Part shown: one piece after another, positions 20,461 through 32,320 of the stretch
How positions within the stretch are numbered: the first letter of the stretch is position 1
Layout of the letters: every line of letters begins with the position of its first letter
Assembly: GCA_028583685.1 (NCBI GenBank)
Contig: JAMXIF010000042.1
Span: 23,431,961-23,495,960, forward strand
Source of the DNA: Petaurus breviceps papuanus
Lineage: Eukaryota > Chordata > Mammalia > Diprotodontia > Petauridae
Direction of reading: 5' to 3'
Length of the DNA: 64,000 nucleotides
Made by a program: the position numbers and the translations under genes
The notes under the pieces: generated by a model
Seen by the model: the letters and a program-made list of their open reading frames with translations, nothing else
Told to the model about the DNA's origin: nothing
Databases searched by the model: none

Positions 20461-21541
20461 TATTGAAGCACTATCTGAAGCAAGAGGTGGGGAGCCCCTC
20501 TCACTAAACTTCCATCAGAAAAAAATTATTAGATGTCAATGAACTTTGCCTTGGTGGAAGGAAGCATTATCCCAGCCTGGAGCCTAGAATATTATCTGTG
20601 GAACTGAGGAGTGGTATTGGGGTAGAGGTAGGAGTAAACTATTTTAACAATCAACTCTCCAGGAAAGAAAAATGTGGACCCAACATACTTTTAATCTATA
20701 TTATTAACATTTCCCCCATCACTTTCTTAAATCTAGATAATTAACAAAACAATAAATCAAGTCCTAATTTCTAATACATGCCTATTTCTAAAATGTTAAT
20801 GCCCACACTGAAAATTTTTAAATTGGTTCTCAGGAGCTGGTTTGATCTGACTTCCGGCACACACCTTTGGTGAAACCAAGTCAAGATTTGATGTCTTCCG
20901 TGTGGCAAGGATTCTCTCAGGATACACTGGACCCAGATACACTCTAGGAAATTCTCATTCTCTCTTGGTTTTTTGTCCCCATCCAGGAAACCTGGGAAAA
21001 ACAGAAATATGATAATTTTATAATATCATGAGACTGGCTTCCCCTAGTAAGCACACAAGTCATTATATGATAGAGGAAAGTTTTATTAAAAGGAGGAAAA
21101 TATTATAAACCCAGGATGAGTGGTCATTTGTCTTCAAAGTTTATATAAATCACCAGAACCACTTTTAGACCCAAGTAATGGGGATGCTCTAGAGGAAGTC
21201 CTTTCTTTAATTCCTATGATCTTTCCTTGTTACACCTTATAGTTGTGTAACAGAACCACACAGTCAGTGCTTCAGGTTCTCCAGCAGTCTATAGAGTTCT
21301 TTAGTATCTCAAGGCCATCTTTCCACTACAAGGTGAAATGAAGTGGGAGGGTAGAAGAAAGCAATCCTAAGTTCTCTTCTATGCTATGAGCATTTTCTCT
21401 ATGTCAGTCCTTCTTCTCCCTACCTTGCTCAATGTCTCAGTTAAAAGTTCTACAGAAAGAGAGACAGAGACAGAGACAGACACAGAGACAGAGAGATCCC
21501 TTGAGATAGACACACTTTATTTCTTCCTGTTACCAAAGAAA
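20461..21541. other. unassigned sequence left of the large L1
   Basis: No gene or repeat was recognised over about 1.1 kb except a GA-rich run at about 21455-21500. Confidence 0.4.
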
Positions 21542-23788
21542 GAAAGTAGGGTAGGGGAAGGGAGCAGAGCCAAGATGGCAGAGTATAGACCAAGACCCAT
21601 CTGAATTCTCCCAACATTCCTTTCCAAACAACTTTAAAATAAAGCCTCAGATAAAATTTTGGAGTGGCAAAGAAAACAAAAGGTCAGAGGGAGAAACATT
21701 TTTCCAGCCTAAGCCAACTTAAGAGGTCTATAGGAGAGGTCTTTAACTCTGGGGTGTGAACAGACCCAGAGGCAGCAGAAACACATGGCCTTAGAAGCAG
21801 CCAAGACAACATCAACAGAAGCAGTTTTGGGAGCTCTCAGCCCAGAAGGGTCCCTTTGCTGGCACTGGATACAGGCAGCACTGATTGGCAACTCTGTTGC
21901 CCCTAAGCAGTCCTGGGTCATAGTTCCAGGGCAAAGAGGAGCACTCATGATCAGGAATTAGGGAGCAAGGGACCCAGTCACAGTTCTAGGACTAAAAGGA
22001 TAGCTATCATTTGTGGTTTCAGGAGAGCATAGGACATGGTCACAGTTCAAGGAGGAACACTAGTACTTTCAGCAGCAGGGAGACAGTGACTCTTCCTAGG
22101 TAAAGACCAAACTGTAGGTCAGGAAAGTGGTGACCACACCTCTCCTAGGATAACACCACCTTCAAAGCACTGAAAATTTGTAGAACTCTAGAACTAGCTC
22201 TGAAAACAGCAGCACAAAAAAGCCTGGAACTTGGCACAGTGCCTCCCCACCCCAACCTGAGCAGAGTCTAACATTAATATAAAGTTCAAAGTGAAGAAAA
22301 AGGATAGGAAATGAGCAAACAACAATAAAAATAAAAAGCTGCTACAGTACAGGGAAGACCAAGACATAAACTTAGAAGGTAACAATGTCAAAACAGCTAT
22401 AAGCAAAGCCTCAAATAAAAATGTTAATTAGCCCCAAGGCCAGTAAGAATTCCTGGAAGAGTTAAAGAAAAAAAGATAAGTGTGGCAAAGAAAAAATTGA
22501 GAAAAGAAATGAGTGATGCAAAAAAGTCATGAAAAGAGAATTAACAGCTTGGTTGAAAAAAGTACAAAATACTGAAGAAATGTTCACCTTAAAAAATAGA
22601 ATTAACCTCATGGTAAAAAACAAAGGCACAAAAATTTGTTAAAGAAAACTCCTTTAAAAGCAGAATAGGCTAAGTGTAAAAGTAAGCAAAAGAATTCACT
22701 GAAGAAAAGAACTCCTTAGAAAGAAGAATTTAGCAAATGGAGAAAGAAATATGAGAGTTCACTGAAGAAAATGATTTCTTAAAAACTACAATTGGACAAG
22801 TGGATGCTAATGACTTCATGAGATTACAAGAAACAATGAAACAAAGTCAAAAGAAGAAAAAATAAAAGAATTGGAAAAACAACTTGCCTGGGAAATAGAT
22901 TGAAGAAAGATAATTTAAGAACTATTGGGGCATATGAAAGCCATGGTCAAGAAAAAAAAATGAATCCTAGATATCATATTTCAAGAAATGATAAAAAACT
23001 GCCCCAATATTTTAGATCCACAGGGTAAAATAAAAATAGGACCACTGCCTGAAAGAAGTCCCAAAAGGGAAACTCCCAGGAATATTACAGCCAAATTCCA
23101 GAGCTCCCAGATCAAGGAGAAAATATCACAAGCAGCCAGAAATAAACAATTCAAATATTGTGGAGCCACAGTCAAAATCACCCAATGACTTGATGGGTTC
23201 CACATTAAAAGAGCAGAGGGCTTGGAATATGATATTCAGGACAGCAAAGGAGCTAGGATTACAACTAAGAATCACCTATCCAGCAAAACTGACTATAATC
23301 ATTCAGGAGGGAAAAAAAATGGATATTTAATAAAATAGTGGACTTCCAAGTATTTCTGATGAAAAGATCAGAGCCAAATAGAAAATCTGACATTCAAACA
23401 GAAAACTCAAGAAGAAGCTTTAAAAGTTAACATGAAAGAGTAATCATAAGGGACTCAATGGAGTTAAACTATTTATATTCCTATATGGGAAGATGACACA
23501 TGTAAATCTTAAGAGTTTTATCATTAGGGCTGTTAAAACAAGTATGTATAGACAGAGGGCAGGGGTATGAGTCAATTATGTTAGGATGGTTTCCAAAAAA
23601 AATTTTAGGAGTGAGAAAGAGGGACCCATTGGGAGAAAGGGGGAGGGGGAAAGGAGAGGTAGAATAAAACAAATTTTGTCATATAAAGGACATGTGCAAG
23701 GAAGAGTTTTATAGTAGAAGGGAAATGGGGTGAGGGGAAGGCAATACTCAAACCTCACTCTCATTGGAATTGGTTCAAAGGAGGAAGA

Positions 23789-23823
23789 ATACACACACAC
23801 ATACACACATACATACATACATA
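23789..23823 (+). repeat. (CA)n/(CATA)n microsatellite in the L1 spacer
   Basis: CA dinucleotides pass into CATA tetranucleotides within the L1 inter-ORF spacer. Confidence 0.9.
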
Positions 23824-23984
23824 TCAACTGGATATAGACATCTCTTATAGAATAGGGACATAAGGGGATAAGGTGATAAGAGATAGGTAGGGGAGTATTA
23901 TAAGGAAGAAAGTGGATTGGGGGAGGATATGGTTAGAAGCCAAACATACTTTGGAGGAGGGACAAAATAATAAGGGGGGGTGGG

Positions 23985-24045
23985 GAGAGAGGGAGAGAAA
24001 GAGAGAGGGAGACAGAGACAGAGAGAGAGAGACAGAGAGAGGATA
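23985..24045 (+). repeat. GA-rich simple repeat in the L1 spacer
   Basis: GAGAGAGG and GACAGAGA units extend the purine-rich L1 spacer just before ORF2 sequence begins. Confidence 0.85.
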
Positions 24046-24582
24046 AACAGAGGAAAATGGAATGGAGGGATATGCAAAGTTAGTGATCATAACTGTGAAT
24101 GTGAATAGAGTGAACTAACCCACAGAACAGAAGTGAATAGCAAATGGATTGGAAACCGGAATCCAACAATATGTTGTATACAAGAGATACACACAATTGA
24201 AATGAAGGGCTGGAGCAAAGTCTAATATGCTTGAGCTGAAGTGAAGAGGGCAGGGTTGGCAATCATGATCTCAGACAAAACAAAAGCAAAAAATAGACCT
24301 AATCGAAAGAGAGTATCAGGAAAATACATTTGACTAAAAAGGTATCATATACAATGAAATAATATCAATTTTTTTTACAAGTGTTTCTGATAAAGGCTTT
24401 ATTTCCCAAATATACAGGGAACTGAGTAAAATTCACAAAAATAAGAGCCATTCCCAATTGATAAATGGTCAAAGGCTATGAATAGGTAGTTCTCAGAAGA
24501 CATGAAAGCTATCTATAGTCATTTGAAAAAGTGCTCTATTGATTAGAGAGGCAAATTAAAACAACTCTTAGGTACCATCTCA

Positions 24583-25004
24583 CTTTGTCGTTTAGTTGTA
24601 TCTAACTATTTGTGACACCATTTGGGGCTTTCTTGGTGGAAATACTGGAGTAGTTTGCCATTTCCTTCTCCAGCTCACTTTATAGATGAAAAACTGAGGC
24701 AAAGGGGGTGGCTAAGTGGTGCAGTGAACAGAGCACTGGCCCTGGAGTCAGGAGGAGTGGAGTTCAAATTTGGACTCACACATTTAGTACTTACTAACCA
24801 TGTGACCTTGGACAAGTCACTTAAGCCAATTGCCCTGCCTTCCCCCTCTAAAAAGCAAAAAACAAAAACAAAAAAAACTGAGGTAAACAGGGTTAAATGA
24901 CTTGCTTAGGGTCACACAACTAGTAAGTGTTTGAGGCTGGATTTGAACTCAGGTCTTCCTGACTCCAAGCCTGGTGCTTTATCTACTGTATCACCTAGCT
25001 GACC
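24583..25004 (-). mobile_element. MAR1 CORE-SINE (antisense), inserted in L1 and itself interrupted
   Basis: Left part: TTGTCGTTTAGTTGTATCTA, TTTGGGGCTTTCTTGGTGG and TGCCATTTCCTTCTCCAGCT. Right part: GGTCACACAACTAGTAAGTG to TCACCTAGCTGACC. L1 late-ORF2 sequence ends at 24582 and resumes at 25005. A younger SINE occupies 24704-24873. Confidence 0.88.
24704..24873 (+). mobile_element. tRNA-derived SINE inside MAR1 inside L1
   Basis: The head GGGGGTGGCTAAGTGGTGCAG, box B-like GGAGTTCAAATTTGG and CCAATTGCCCTGCC tail are followed by an A-rich tract. Target duplication AAAACTGAGGCAAA (24690-24703) and AAAACTGAGGTAAA (24874-24887) splits the host MAR1. Confidence 0.95.
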
Positions 25005-25445
25005 TTATCACCCCACCCCTGTCAGAAATGACAAATGCTGGAAAGGATGAGAGGAAAATAGGCACATTAATAAACAGTTGTGAACTGGTTCAACCATTTT
25101 GAAGAACAATTTGCAACTATGACCAAAGGGTTATAAAGCACAGTAACATAGCCTTTGACCCAGCAGTACCACTACTAGGTCTGTACCCCAAAAGAATCAA
25201 AGAAAAGGAAAAGGACGTAAAGGTACAAAAATATTAACAGCAGCTCTTTTTGTAGTGTCAAAGAATTGGAAATTGAGGGGAAACTCGTCAACTGGGGAAT
25301 GGCTAAAAAACTTTGTAGCATATGATTTGATGGAGTACTATTGTGCTATGAGAAATGATGAGGGGGGTGGTTTCAGAAACACATCATAAGACCCGTCTGA
25401 ACTGATACAAAATGAAGTGGGAAGAACCAAGAGATCATCATACAC

Positions 25446-26005
25446 CATGGGGAGCCAAAGAGGCCTGATCCAGGACTCAGATAATTACCTTGATAATAGT
25501 GGACTTTAATATCAAAGACCTCTTTGAGATGCAACTTTTTGTTAAGTTAGCTCCTGAGTTCTTTGTTATGCTTTACACTTAAAAGAATGGTATTTGAGTT
25601 CTGACACCAATAGGCTCTGCCCCAAGACTTTAGATGTTCCAAACCAAAATATTTGAATTCTTAGGTGGTCAGTTCTTGTGCAGATGTAGGGGCCTTGAAG
25701 CCAGCTCTCAACAGCATCCCTTGTAATGTGACTGCATATGAAAAGAGTTAACTGGCTCTCTGGCACCTAGAGAACAAATACTTATCAAATTATTTATTCT
25801 GTGCTACTTCCCAGATGCAACAGACTAAGGTAATGATAAGAAAACTTCAGTCCCCTTCCTTTGTCTCATTGCTCTATAAAAACCTTGCCCTAACAATCAA
25901 TAAATGGAGTTCATGGTTCTTCCTTGAACTACCCACATGGCCTGGTCATTTCTTATACATGTCTCTGGTCATGCTTAAGTGTAGGACACTGAGCAGCCCA
26001 CGACA
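25446..26005 (+). mobile_element. solo LTR-like fossil inside the L1
   Basis: About 560 bases interrupt the L1 end. They hold CTATAAAAACC (TATA-like, about 25874) and AATAAA (about 25900), close to each other as in an LTR R region, and end in CA. The flanking L1 words ATACAC (25440-25445 and 26006-26011) look like a 6-bp target duplication. Class is uncertain; 6 bp would suit an ERVK-like element. No internal viral genes remain, so it is a broken fossil younger than the L1. Confidence 0.62.
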
Positions 26006-26469
26006 ATACACAAGACAAGCAATGTTATAATAATGATCAACTATGAAAGAATTAGCTACTCTGATCAATACAGTGATCTAAGACAATTATAAAGGACTCA
26101 GGATGAAAAAATACTATTCACCTCCAGAAAGAGAACTGATGAATTAAGTGCAAATCAAAGTATAATTCTCTCATATATTTGGCTTTTTTTTCTTGTTGCT
26201 GTTGTGATATGGCTAATACACAAATACATTTTGAATGATTTCACATGTATAATTGACACCATTTTGTTTGCCTTCTCAGTGGGTGAGGGAAAAGTGGTAG
26301 GGAAGGAGAGAATCTAGAATTCAAATGATTTTTAAAAAAATGTTAAAAATAAATAAATACTTTTAAATGAAAGTAGGGGAAAATGTCCCAGTCATTTAGA
26401 ATAATCTCATAAGAATATTCTCATAAGGGAAAGAGTAAATTCTGAAGAAGTTATCTTGGAAATAAAAAT

Positions 26470-26535
26470 AATACTCGCAACAAATCACATTTATATAACA
26501 TTTGGAGGTTTACAAAGTGCTTTCAAAAGGACTAT
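26470..26535 (-). mobile_element. MIR-type SINE fragment (antisense)
   Basis: ACATTTATATAACATTTGGA and GGTTTACAAAGTGCTTTC resemble the reversed MIR tail only. Confidence 0.5.
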
Positions 26536-27029
26536 AGACAAGGAATGCTGAGGATGGGGAAGGGAACATGGAAGACCTGCCTCATAATACAGGATTTGGA
26601 AGGAGAGCTTTAGTCAATCATGAGAAAGGCAATTAAGAAAAACTCAGATTTAGTTCAGCTGCTTATAGGTCCAAGATTAGCTGTAATGATTTTCATAAAC
26701 TTGGCAACTTTCCCTTATTTGTTATTTTAACTTTTCTGTGTCCCTGTGGTACTTAGTAGGGAAATTATACATATATGTGTGTATATGTATGCATGTATGT
26801 GTATATATGTAACTATACATATGTATATATGTGTATATACATAAAAAATAAAGAATACTAAAATAAGTATAATATTCTATTTCCAAGGAGAAGATAGGAG
26901 GGAGGGTGGGGGATCTGTGTTCTCTCTCACAAACAAATATGGGTGGGAAGGAAGAATGAAGGAAAGCCAAGAAAATGGGTTGTAGCCATAAAAAAAAAAA
27001 TCATTTCCTGTCTCTGGGTCTTTGTACAG
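26536..27029. other. unassigned sequence with a TA/TG microsatellite
   Basis: A (TA)n/(TG)n mixed microsatellite lies at 26764-26845. The remainder is unrecognised; the 82-codon minus frame overlapping it is compositional. Confidence 0.5.
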
Positions 27030-27337
27030 TCTGTTTCTGTGGCTAGAAATTATTCTCTGCCCACTACTGACTCTTATCATCTCTAGTTTTCTTCAAAGTT
27101 CAGCTCAACTATACTTCTGGATTCCCCCAATTACTAGATCCTTCCTTCTGAAAATTCTATTTACATACACACATATAGACTTTAATTATCTGTATACATA
27201 ATGTTTTCTCCTCAATAGACCATGAGCTCCTTGGGAAGGGTTTTTTCTCCATTTATTTTTTATATATTTTCATGGTCTCAAACAGTGCTTGTCACACAGT
27301 AGGTACTTAATAAATGTTTATTGAATGAATGCATGAC
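27030..27337 (+). mobile_element. L2 LINE 3' end
   Basis: AAAGTTCAGCTCAACTATAC, CAATAGACCATGAGCTCCTT, CAGTGCTTGTCACACAGTAG and TAATAAATGTTTATTGAATG are the C-terminal ORF2 and 3' UTR to the true L2 end. Confidence 0.88.
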
Positions 27338-30045
27338 TGACATGGGATGAGAGAAAGTCAACCCTTAGGGCTTAGTGGCAGAGAAAAAGTAGGGGTCATG
27401 CCTGGCTGGCATTGCTTACCTAGGCCTATGATGCCACAGAGTTCTAGGAAAAAAAAAAATCATGATGTAAATAAATTTTGCTTACAACGTATGGAAAATG
27501 TTGTTCTCTGGAAGAATTTTCCTGGAGGGCTGGAAAGCTCTGAATTCCCTCTATGCAATGCTACAAATAAGGGTCCTCTCTTATTGATAAAGTGAATTGG
27601 TTTTCTTTCTTCCTTGTACATCCACTTTGTGGTTGTTAAAGTCATTTAAAGGGAACAAATACCCACCAAAAGCTCCCTTGAGAATAACTTTATTGGTCTT
27701 CAGATATTTGTATGCATGTCTATATCCTACGGATTCAATGAACCCTACCAGTGTTACCAAAGCAAATAAATTTGGGAGTAAAGACAATCTGAACATCCAT
27801 TACCTTAAAATGTTTACCTTTTTATTATTTCTATTACAAACTAATTTAATTTTTTAAATATAATATGCATTCTTTTACAATTTAAATGTCTCTCACAACT
27901 ACACGAATTTTTCTTTAAGGAATGTACGTGTCTTATGGGCATTAAAATAGGCTGTACTAAGTGAGAAAATCCTACCTACATGAGCAGCATCTTCCCCTGA
28001 TCCATAAATTAATTGAGACAGGCAGACAGCATTCCTATTACTCTCCTCAGTTTAGACCTAGCAATGTTCTTTCTTCATAATGCAAAAAAGTCAGGTTTAC
28101 AAAAACAGTCCCCCTAAAAAGTGAATGAACCTTAAATGACTAAAACTGATGAATCTGTGGTTTCCATCAATGTTGGGGGCTTACTCCAACAAGGCTGGTG
28201 ACAACCATGCTGATTCCCATTCTGTGTCATTCTTGTCTATGGCCTTTTTAAATCCACCCTAGTTGATACACCCCATGTGCTAGAAATTCTTTTAATACCC
28301 TGACATGACTGCCTAGGGAACATTAATAGTATGGCCACCCAGCCTCCTTCTTGGCATTATGTTGTAACCTACATGCATCCACCATGCTTCTTTCCATTCC
28401 ATTTTGATTGGCTGTAACTGATTCTGGTAGAATATCAGTGTTCTATCATTCACAACTGTATAGCATGACCAGAAGATTATAGCAGGCTTTTGTGTCAGGT
28501 TAATTTGGAGTCTTGGGGGGGGGGGAGAATACAATTCCCCAAATGTGATCAAATCCATTTTGCTCTTATTATATTTTGAGTCTGGTTCATTGACTATCTT
28601 TAGTTCATTTTCCAGATATATTTACTGATGGACTATCTCAATGGACTGATCATCCAGCTGCATATCACAATCTGGGAAAGAAATATATTTTCATCTACAT
28701 TTTTCCCTGGTGTGAAGTGGTTAGCTTAGTCTCTCCCAATTATACATACACTCAGTGAGACAAACCCTACTCCATTAAAAAAAAGCTGAAAATTGTCATC
28801 TTCTTGATTGTTAACCAGTTCTCTAAGTTAGCTTAATGCCCAATTACCTACACCCATATGTGAATTTAACCAAGTTTCTCCTCTTACATTTAGGAATCCT
28901 TCAATTTGCATTCTATCCCTCATTTCAAATTAACATTAATATTATTTTGGGAAAATAATCCAAAAATATTCAGCAGAAGTAGCAGAAAATACATTCCTAA
29001 AACAAACAGATGTGATTTGGAGACTTTTTACTGTTTAATCTTCAAAATGAGTAGAAAAAGAGGCTTATTTTGTGGATCAACTAATGATACACATGTTCAG
29101 CCTACATGAGGGAGGATATGTTTTGCTAATAGATGAGGGCTAATTTCGTACATATTCTGGGTAGTATCTATTATATGAAATGACATCAGTGATCCTGGTG
29201 TACCTTGTTTTAAACTGATGTGAAAATTCATATTTAAGCAATATGTCAGTGGACAATCCAATAACAACATTCATCCCACAATTACTTTAAATCACAAGCC
29301 CTCCCATCTACATTTAAACTATATTTTGATTTGCAAAAATTTGAATATAAATTCAGTTTCGCAGAAACATACCTATTGTGGGTTAAACACCAGAAGAATA
29401 GCAATGCAACAGAGTGGAGAAGCATGAAGGATAACAAGGAAGAAAATCACTTATCATTATGCCATTTGGGAGACCTTTCAGGTTCGAGTGTTTTCACAAT
29501 AAGACATCATTTTAGGCTGTAATAATCTTCTTTTCTTAGTAAAGATGATAATGATAGAAATTTCTTGGGTTTAAATGAGATCTGGGCTTCTCTGAGCTCA
29601 CACTGAAGGCGATTTGGGGGGAATGTTAAGAATTCTATGGGATATTTTTTTCCTGGTACACTTCATATGGTTTTATATCTTTTAGCCTCAACTACAAACT
29701 TATCACCTCACAGCTCATTAGGCTTGGAGAGGGGATAATTTAGCTAATCATTATCCAGCCTTAATGATCCATGGAAACTAGCTGAGCTCAGCTCCATAGC
29801 AGGCTGACCTATTCAAGGGAAAGGTCGGCCATGACACACAAACTATTTCCATTCTTTAAACAGATGAGAGCCAGGATGACTGGAGGTGGGAGTGTGGGGA
29901 AGGAGAGACAGATCTGTTTCTCTTGATATTAAAAACTGAGCTAGAAATCTTGGTTAAAAAACTCTAAGAAAATAATCAAGAAGTTGACAAGTTTACTAGT
30001 AAAGTTACCTTGATGCTTCTTTGGCTAAGATAAGAGGATAAATGA
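27338..30045. other. repeat-poor block, possible regulatory DNA
   Basis: About 2.7 kb in which I recognise no transposon. This is unusual for the window. An 11-G run lies at 28515-28525. A cluster of TAAT/ATTA words lies at 29717-29765. Several frames of 60-86 codons lack recognisable domains. Confidence 0.45.
29712..29770. promoter_or_regulatory. TAAT-rich cluster, candidate homeodomain-site cluster
   Basis: Five TAAT or ATTA cores fall within about 50 bases (29717, 29736, 29745, 29750 and 29762), including GCTAATCATTATCC. Homeodomain proteins bind such cores. The site is AT-rich, so chance is a real alternative. Function is inference only. Confidence 0.3.
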
Positions 30046-30047
30046 AG

Positions 30048-30425
30048 TATGATGGAGTAGAAAGAGAATGGAATTTGTAGTCAGAAGACCTGTTTTCCAA
30101 TACTATCACAAGTATTTATTTTCTTTGCCTGGGTAGGTCATATAATGTCCCTTAGCATCATTTTCTCTCTGTTTATATAATGAGGGGATCGTATTGAGTT
30201 AATGGTGTCATACTCAAATAGGAATGGATCTCTGTGGCATATTGACTTAGAAAACCACATATTAACATTATCTATATTGTATTATATTTTTATTTATTTT
30301 GAAATTTTCCCAATTACAGTTTAATCTGGTTCCAGTCACCCTGGGAATTTTTGCAGGCAGGGTATTAGAGAACTCTGGATTAAATGATCTGGATGGTCAT
30401 TTCCTATGCTCCAATGAGTCTCCCA
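30048..30425 (+). mobile_element. MIR-type SINE split by a hAT MITE
   Basis: The left part has GAATTTGTAGTCAGAAGACC and CTGTTTATATAATGAGG. After the MITE at 30201-30378, the tail resumes with TTAAATGATCTGGATGGTCA. Confidence 0.6.
30201..30378 (+). mobile_element. hAT-like MITE (GGTGTCAAACTC family)
   Basis: The left end ATGGTGTCATACTCAAATAG is followed by GACTTAGAAAACCACATATT, TTTTCCCAATTACAGTTTAATC and the right end GGGTATTAGAGAACTCTG. It lies inside a MIR. Confidence 0.65.
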
Positions 30426-30439
30426 TAAGTAAAGACTAA

Positions 30440-31204
30440 GCTATTTCAGAAGCATCTATCATAGAACCTTGGAATTGGAAGGGATTTTTAAGGTCATCTA
30501 GTCAAAGTCAAACCTAAAAAGAAATGTCCTCTTCAACATGACAAGTACGTTGTGTGACCTTTCCAAGGTAATTTTTTTCTATAGAATGCTAATAATAATA
30601 TTAAAATGAAGTAGTTATTCTAGATCAAGGGTGGGGAACCCATGGCATCAAGGCCACATGTGGCCCTCTGAGTCTTCAAGTGCAGCCCTTTCACTGAATC
30701 CAAACTTCACAGAACAAAGGTCACAGGTTCCCCACCCCATGAATATAGATAGTCTCTGAAGCCTCTTTCAATTCTAGACCTATAATCCTAAACTGCCATC
30801 CACTTGAATATTCCAGTAATGAATAACTTACTGTCTCCTAATGAAACCCATTCCATTTTTGGGTAACTAATTGTTAGGAACATTTTCCTAGATCAAGATG
30901 AAAAAAAAAATACCTCTTTGCAGCTTTGGTCTGTTGCTTCTAGTTCTATCTCCTGGGACAGAGTAGAGCTACTCCAATACCTGTTCAAAATGACTTTTCA
31001 TCCCACATTTCTTTTTTCATTTGCTCCAATCCAGTCTTTGTACAGCATGGAGCCTCAATTCTCTCACCTTCCCAGTCTTCCTTCTCTGAATGTACTCTAG
31101 CTCATCAGAGCCCTTCCTAAGAAGTGTGCACAGAGCTCGGCACAACATACCAGATATGATCTGATCTGGGCAAAATACAAAGGAACTCCTACCTTCCTGG
31201 TACT
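30440..31204 (-). mobile_element. L3/CR1-type LINE 3' region (antisense), split by a MITE
   Basis: AACCTTGGAATTGGAAGGGA, CAACATGACAAGTACGTTG, CATTCCATTTTTGGGTAAC, TGTTGCTTCTAGTTCTATC, GTGCACAGAGCTCGGCACAA and GATATGATCTGATCTGGGC follow antisense L3/CR1. A palindromic MITE fragment lies at 30626-30741. Confidence 0.65.
30626..30741 (+). mobile_element. shortened palindromic hAT MITE
   Basis: Both ends match the MITE at 12359-12560 (CAAGGGTGGGGAACC and GGTTCCCCACCCCATG), but the second arm is almost absent; the copy goes from ACTTCACAGAACAAAGG straight to the right terminus. Imperfect flank words TTCTAGAT and ATATAGAT may be the 8-bp target duplication. Confidence 0.75.
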
Positions 31205-32320
31205 GGAAACCATGCCTGTCTTTCTTTTTTTGTTGTTTTTATCTATTTTTTGTTTATTTCGTTGAATCTTTCTCAGTTACATGTAAAAAAAGAGCCTTTT
31301 ATTAAATTTTGCATTCCAAATCCTCTCCTTCTGTCCCATCCCTCCTCACTCCTTGAAAAGGCAACCAATATGATATTGTTTATACATGTAAACTAATGCA
31401 AAAGTTATTTGCATATTTGCCACATTGCAAAAGGTAAAACACACACATAAGAAAATTTAAAAAGGTAAAAATTTATGCTTCAATTTATACTAAGAGCTCA
31501 TCATTCTTTCTCTGAAGGTAGATAACATTTTTCATCATGGGTCCTTTAGAATTGTCTTGATCAGAGTAGCTAAATCTTTTAGAGTTGATCTTGATTACAA
31601 TATTGCTGCTATGGTGTACAATATTCTCCTGGTTCTGTTGACTTCATTTCGCATCAGTCCATATATCTTCTCAGGTTTTTTTTTTTTAATACCACAATAA
31701 TTTAGTTGTTTAGTCATTTTTTCCTCTTGTGTCTGACTCCATGTGGGATTTCCTTACCAAAAATACTAGAGTGATTTGCCATTTCCTCTTCATTTTAAAT
31801 TTCCTCCAGTTCATTTTACAGATGAGAAAACTAAGGCAAACAGTGTTAAGTGACTTGCCCAGGTTCACACAGCTAGTAAGTGTCTGAAACCAGATTTGAA
31901 CTCAGAAAAAAGAGTCTTCCTGACCCAACTCTCACTATACTATCTAGCTTCCCCAAGCACAATAGCACTCCATCACAATCATATACCACAACATGTTCAC
32001 CATTCCCCAATTGATGGACATCCTCTTAATTTCCAATTCTTTACCACTACAATAAGAGCTGCTATAAATATTTTTGTACAAATAGACGATTTTCCCTTTT
32101 TAATCTCTTTGGGATGCAGATGTAGTAATGGTATTGCTGGGTCAAAGGTATACACAATTTTGGAGCCTTCTGTGCATGGTTCTAAATTGTTATCCAGAAT
32201 AGTTGGACTAGTTCACAATTTCACCAACATTGGTGTCCTAATTTTTCCACACCCCATCAGCATTTGTCATTTTTCTTTTCTGTAATATTAGCCAATCTAA
32301 TAGATATGAGATAAATACCA
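31205..32320 (-). mobile_element. L1 3' end (antisense), split by MAR1
   Basis: The antisense 3' UTR (CTCAGTTACATGTAAAAAAAG, TTGCATTCCAAATCCTCTCC) leads into antisense ORF2: CTCCTGGTTCTGTTGACTTC, then after the MAR1 CCCCAATTGATGGACATCC, GGTATTGCTGGGTCAAAGG and ATATTAGCCAATCTAATAG. The 5' end is truncated at about 32320. Confidence 0.88.
31690..31957 (-). mobile_element. MAR1 CORE-SINE (antisense) inside L1
   Basis: AGTTGTTTAGTCATTTTTTCC, TGATTTGCCATTTCCTC, GACTTGCCCAGGTTCACAC and a head complement ending CTATCTAGCTTCCCC show the complete antisense MAR1. Confidence 0.88.

Larger units (their letters stand above)
21552..26368 (+). mobile_element. L1 LINE, 5' end present, reverse transcriptase deleted, nested insertions
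   Basis: The 5' UTR begins near GGAGCAGAGCCAAGATGGCA. ORF1 relics span about 22400-23420: a Lys/Glu-rich coiled-coil region, then DPQGKIKIGPLPERSPKRET at about 23010, and the CTD motif RITYPAKL at about 23270. A long A/G-rich spacer follows (about 23420-24070). ORF2 starts with endonuclease sequence (VNVNRVN, then GWSKV near 24207), but at about 24365 it jumps to late ORF2 (SDKGFISQIYREL). About 2 kb, including the whole polymerase domain, is missing. The 3' UTR ends in an A-rich tail at about 26360. A 10-bp target duplication GAAAGTAGGG lies at 21542-21551 and 26369-26378. Two insertions interrupt it: a MAR1 at 24583-25004 and an LTR-like element at 25446-26005. Confidence 0.88.

Noticed and set aside
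31896-32285. 129-codon plus-strand frame
   Set aside because: It lies antisense to L1 ORF2 and MAR1 sequence; no independent coding signal.
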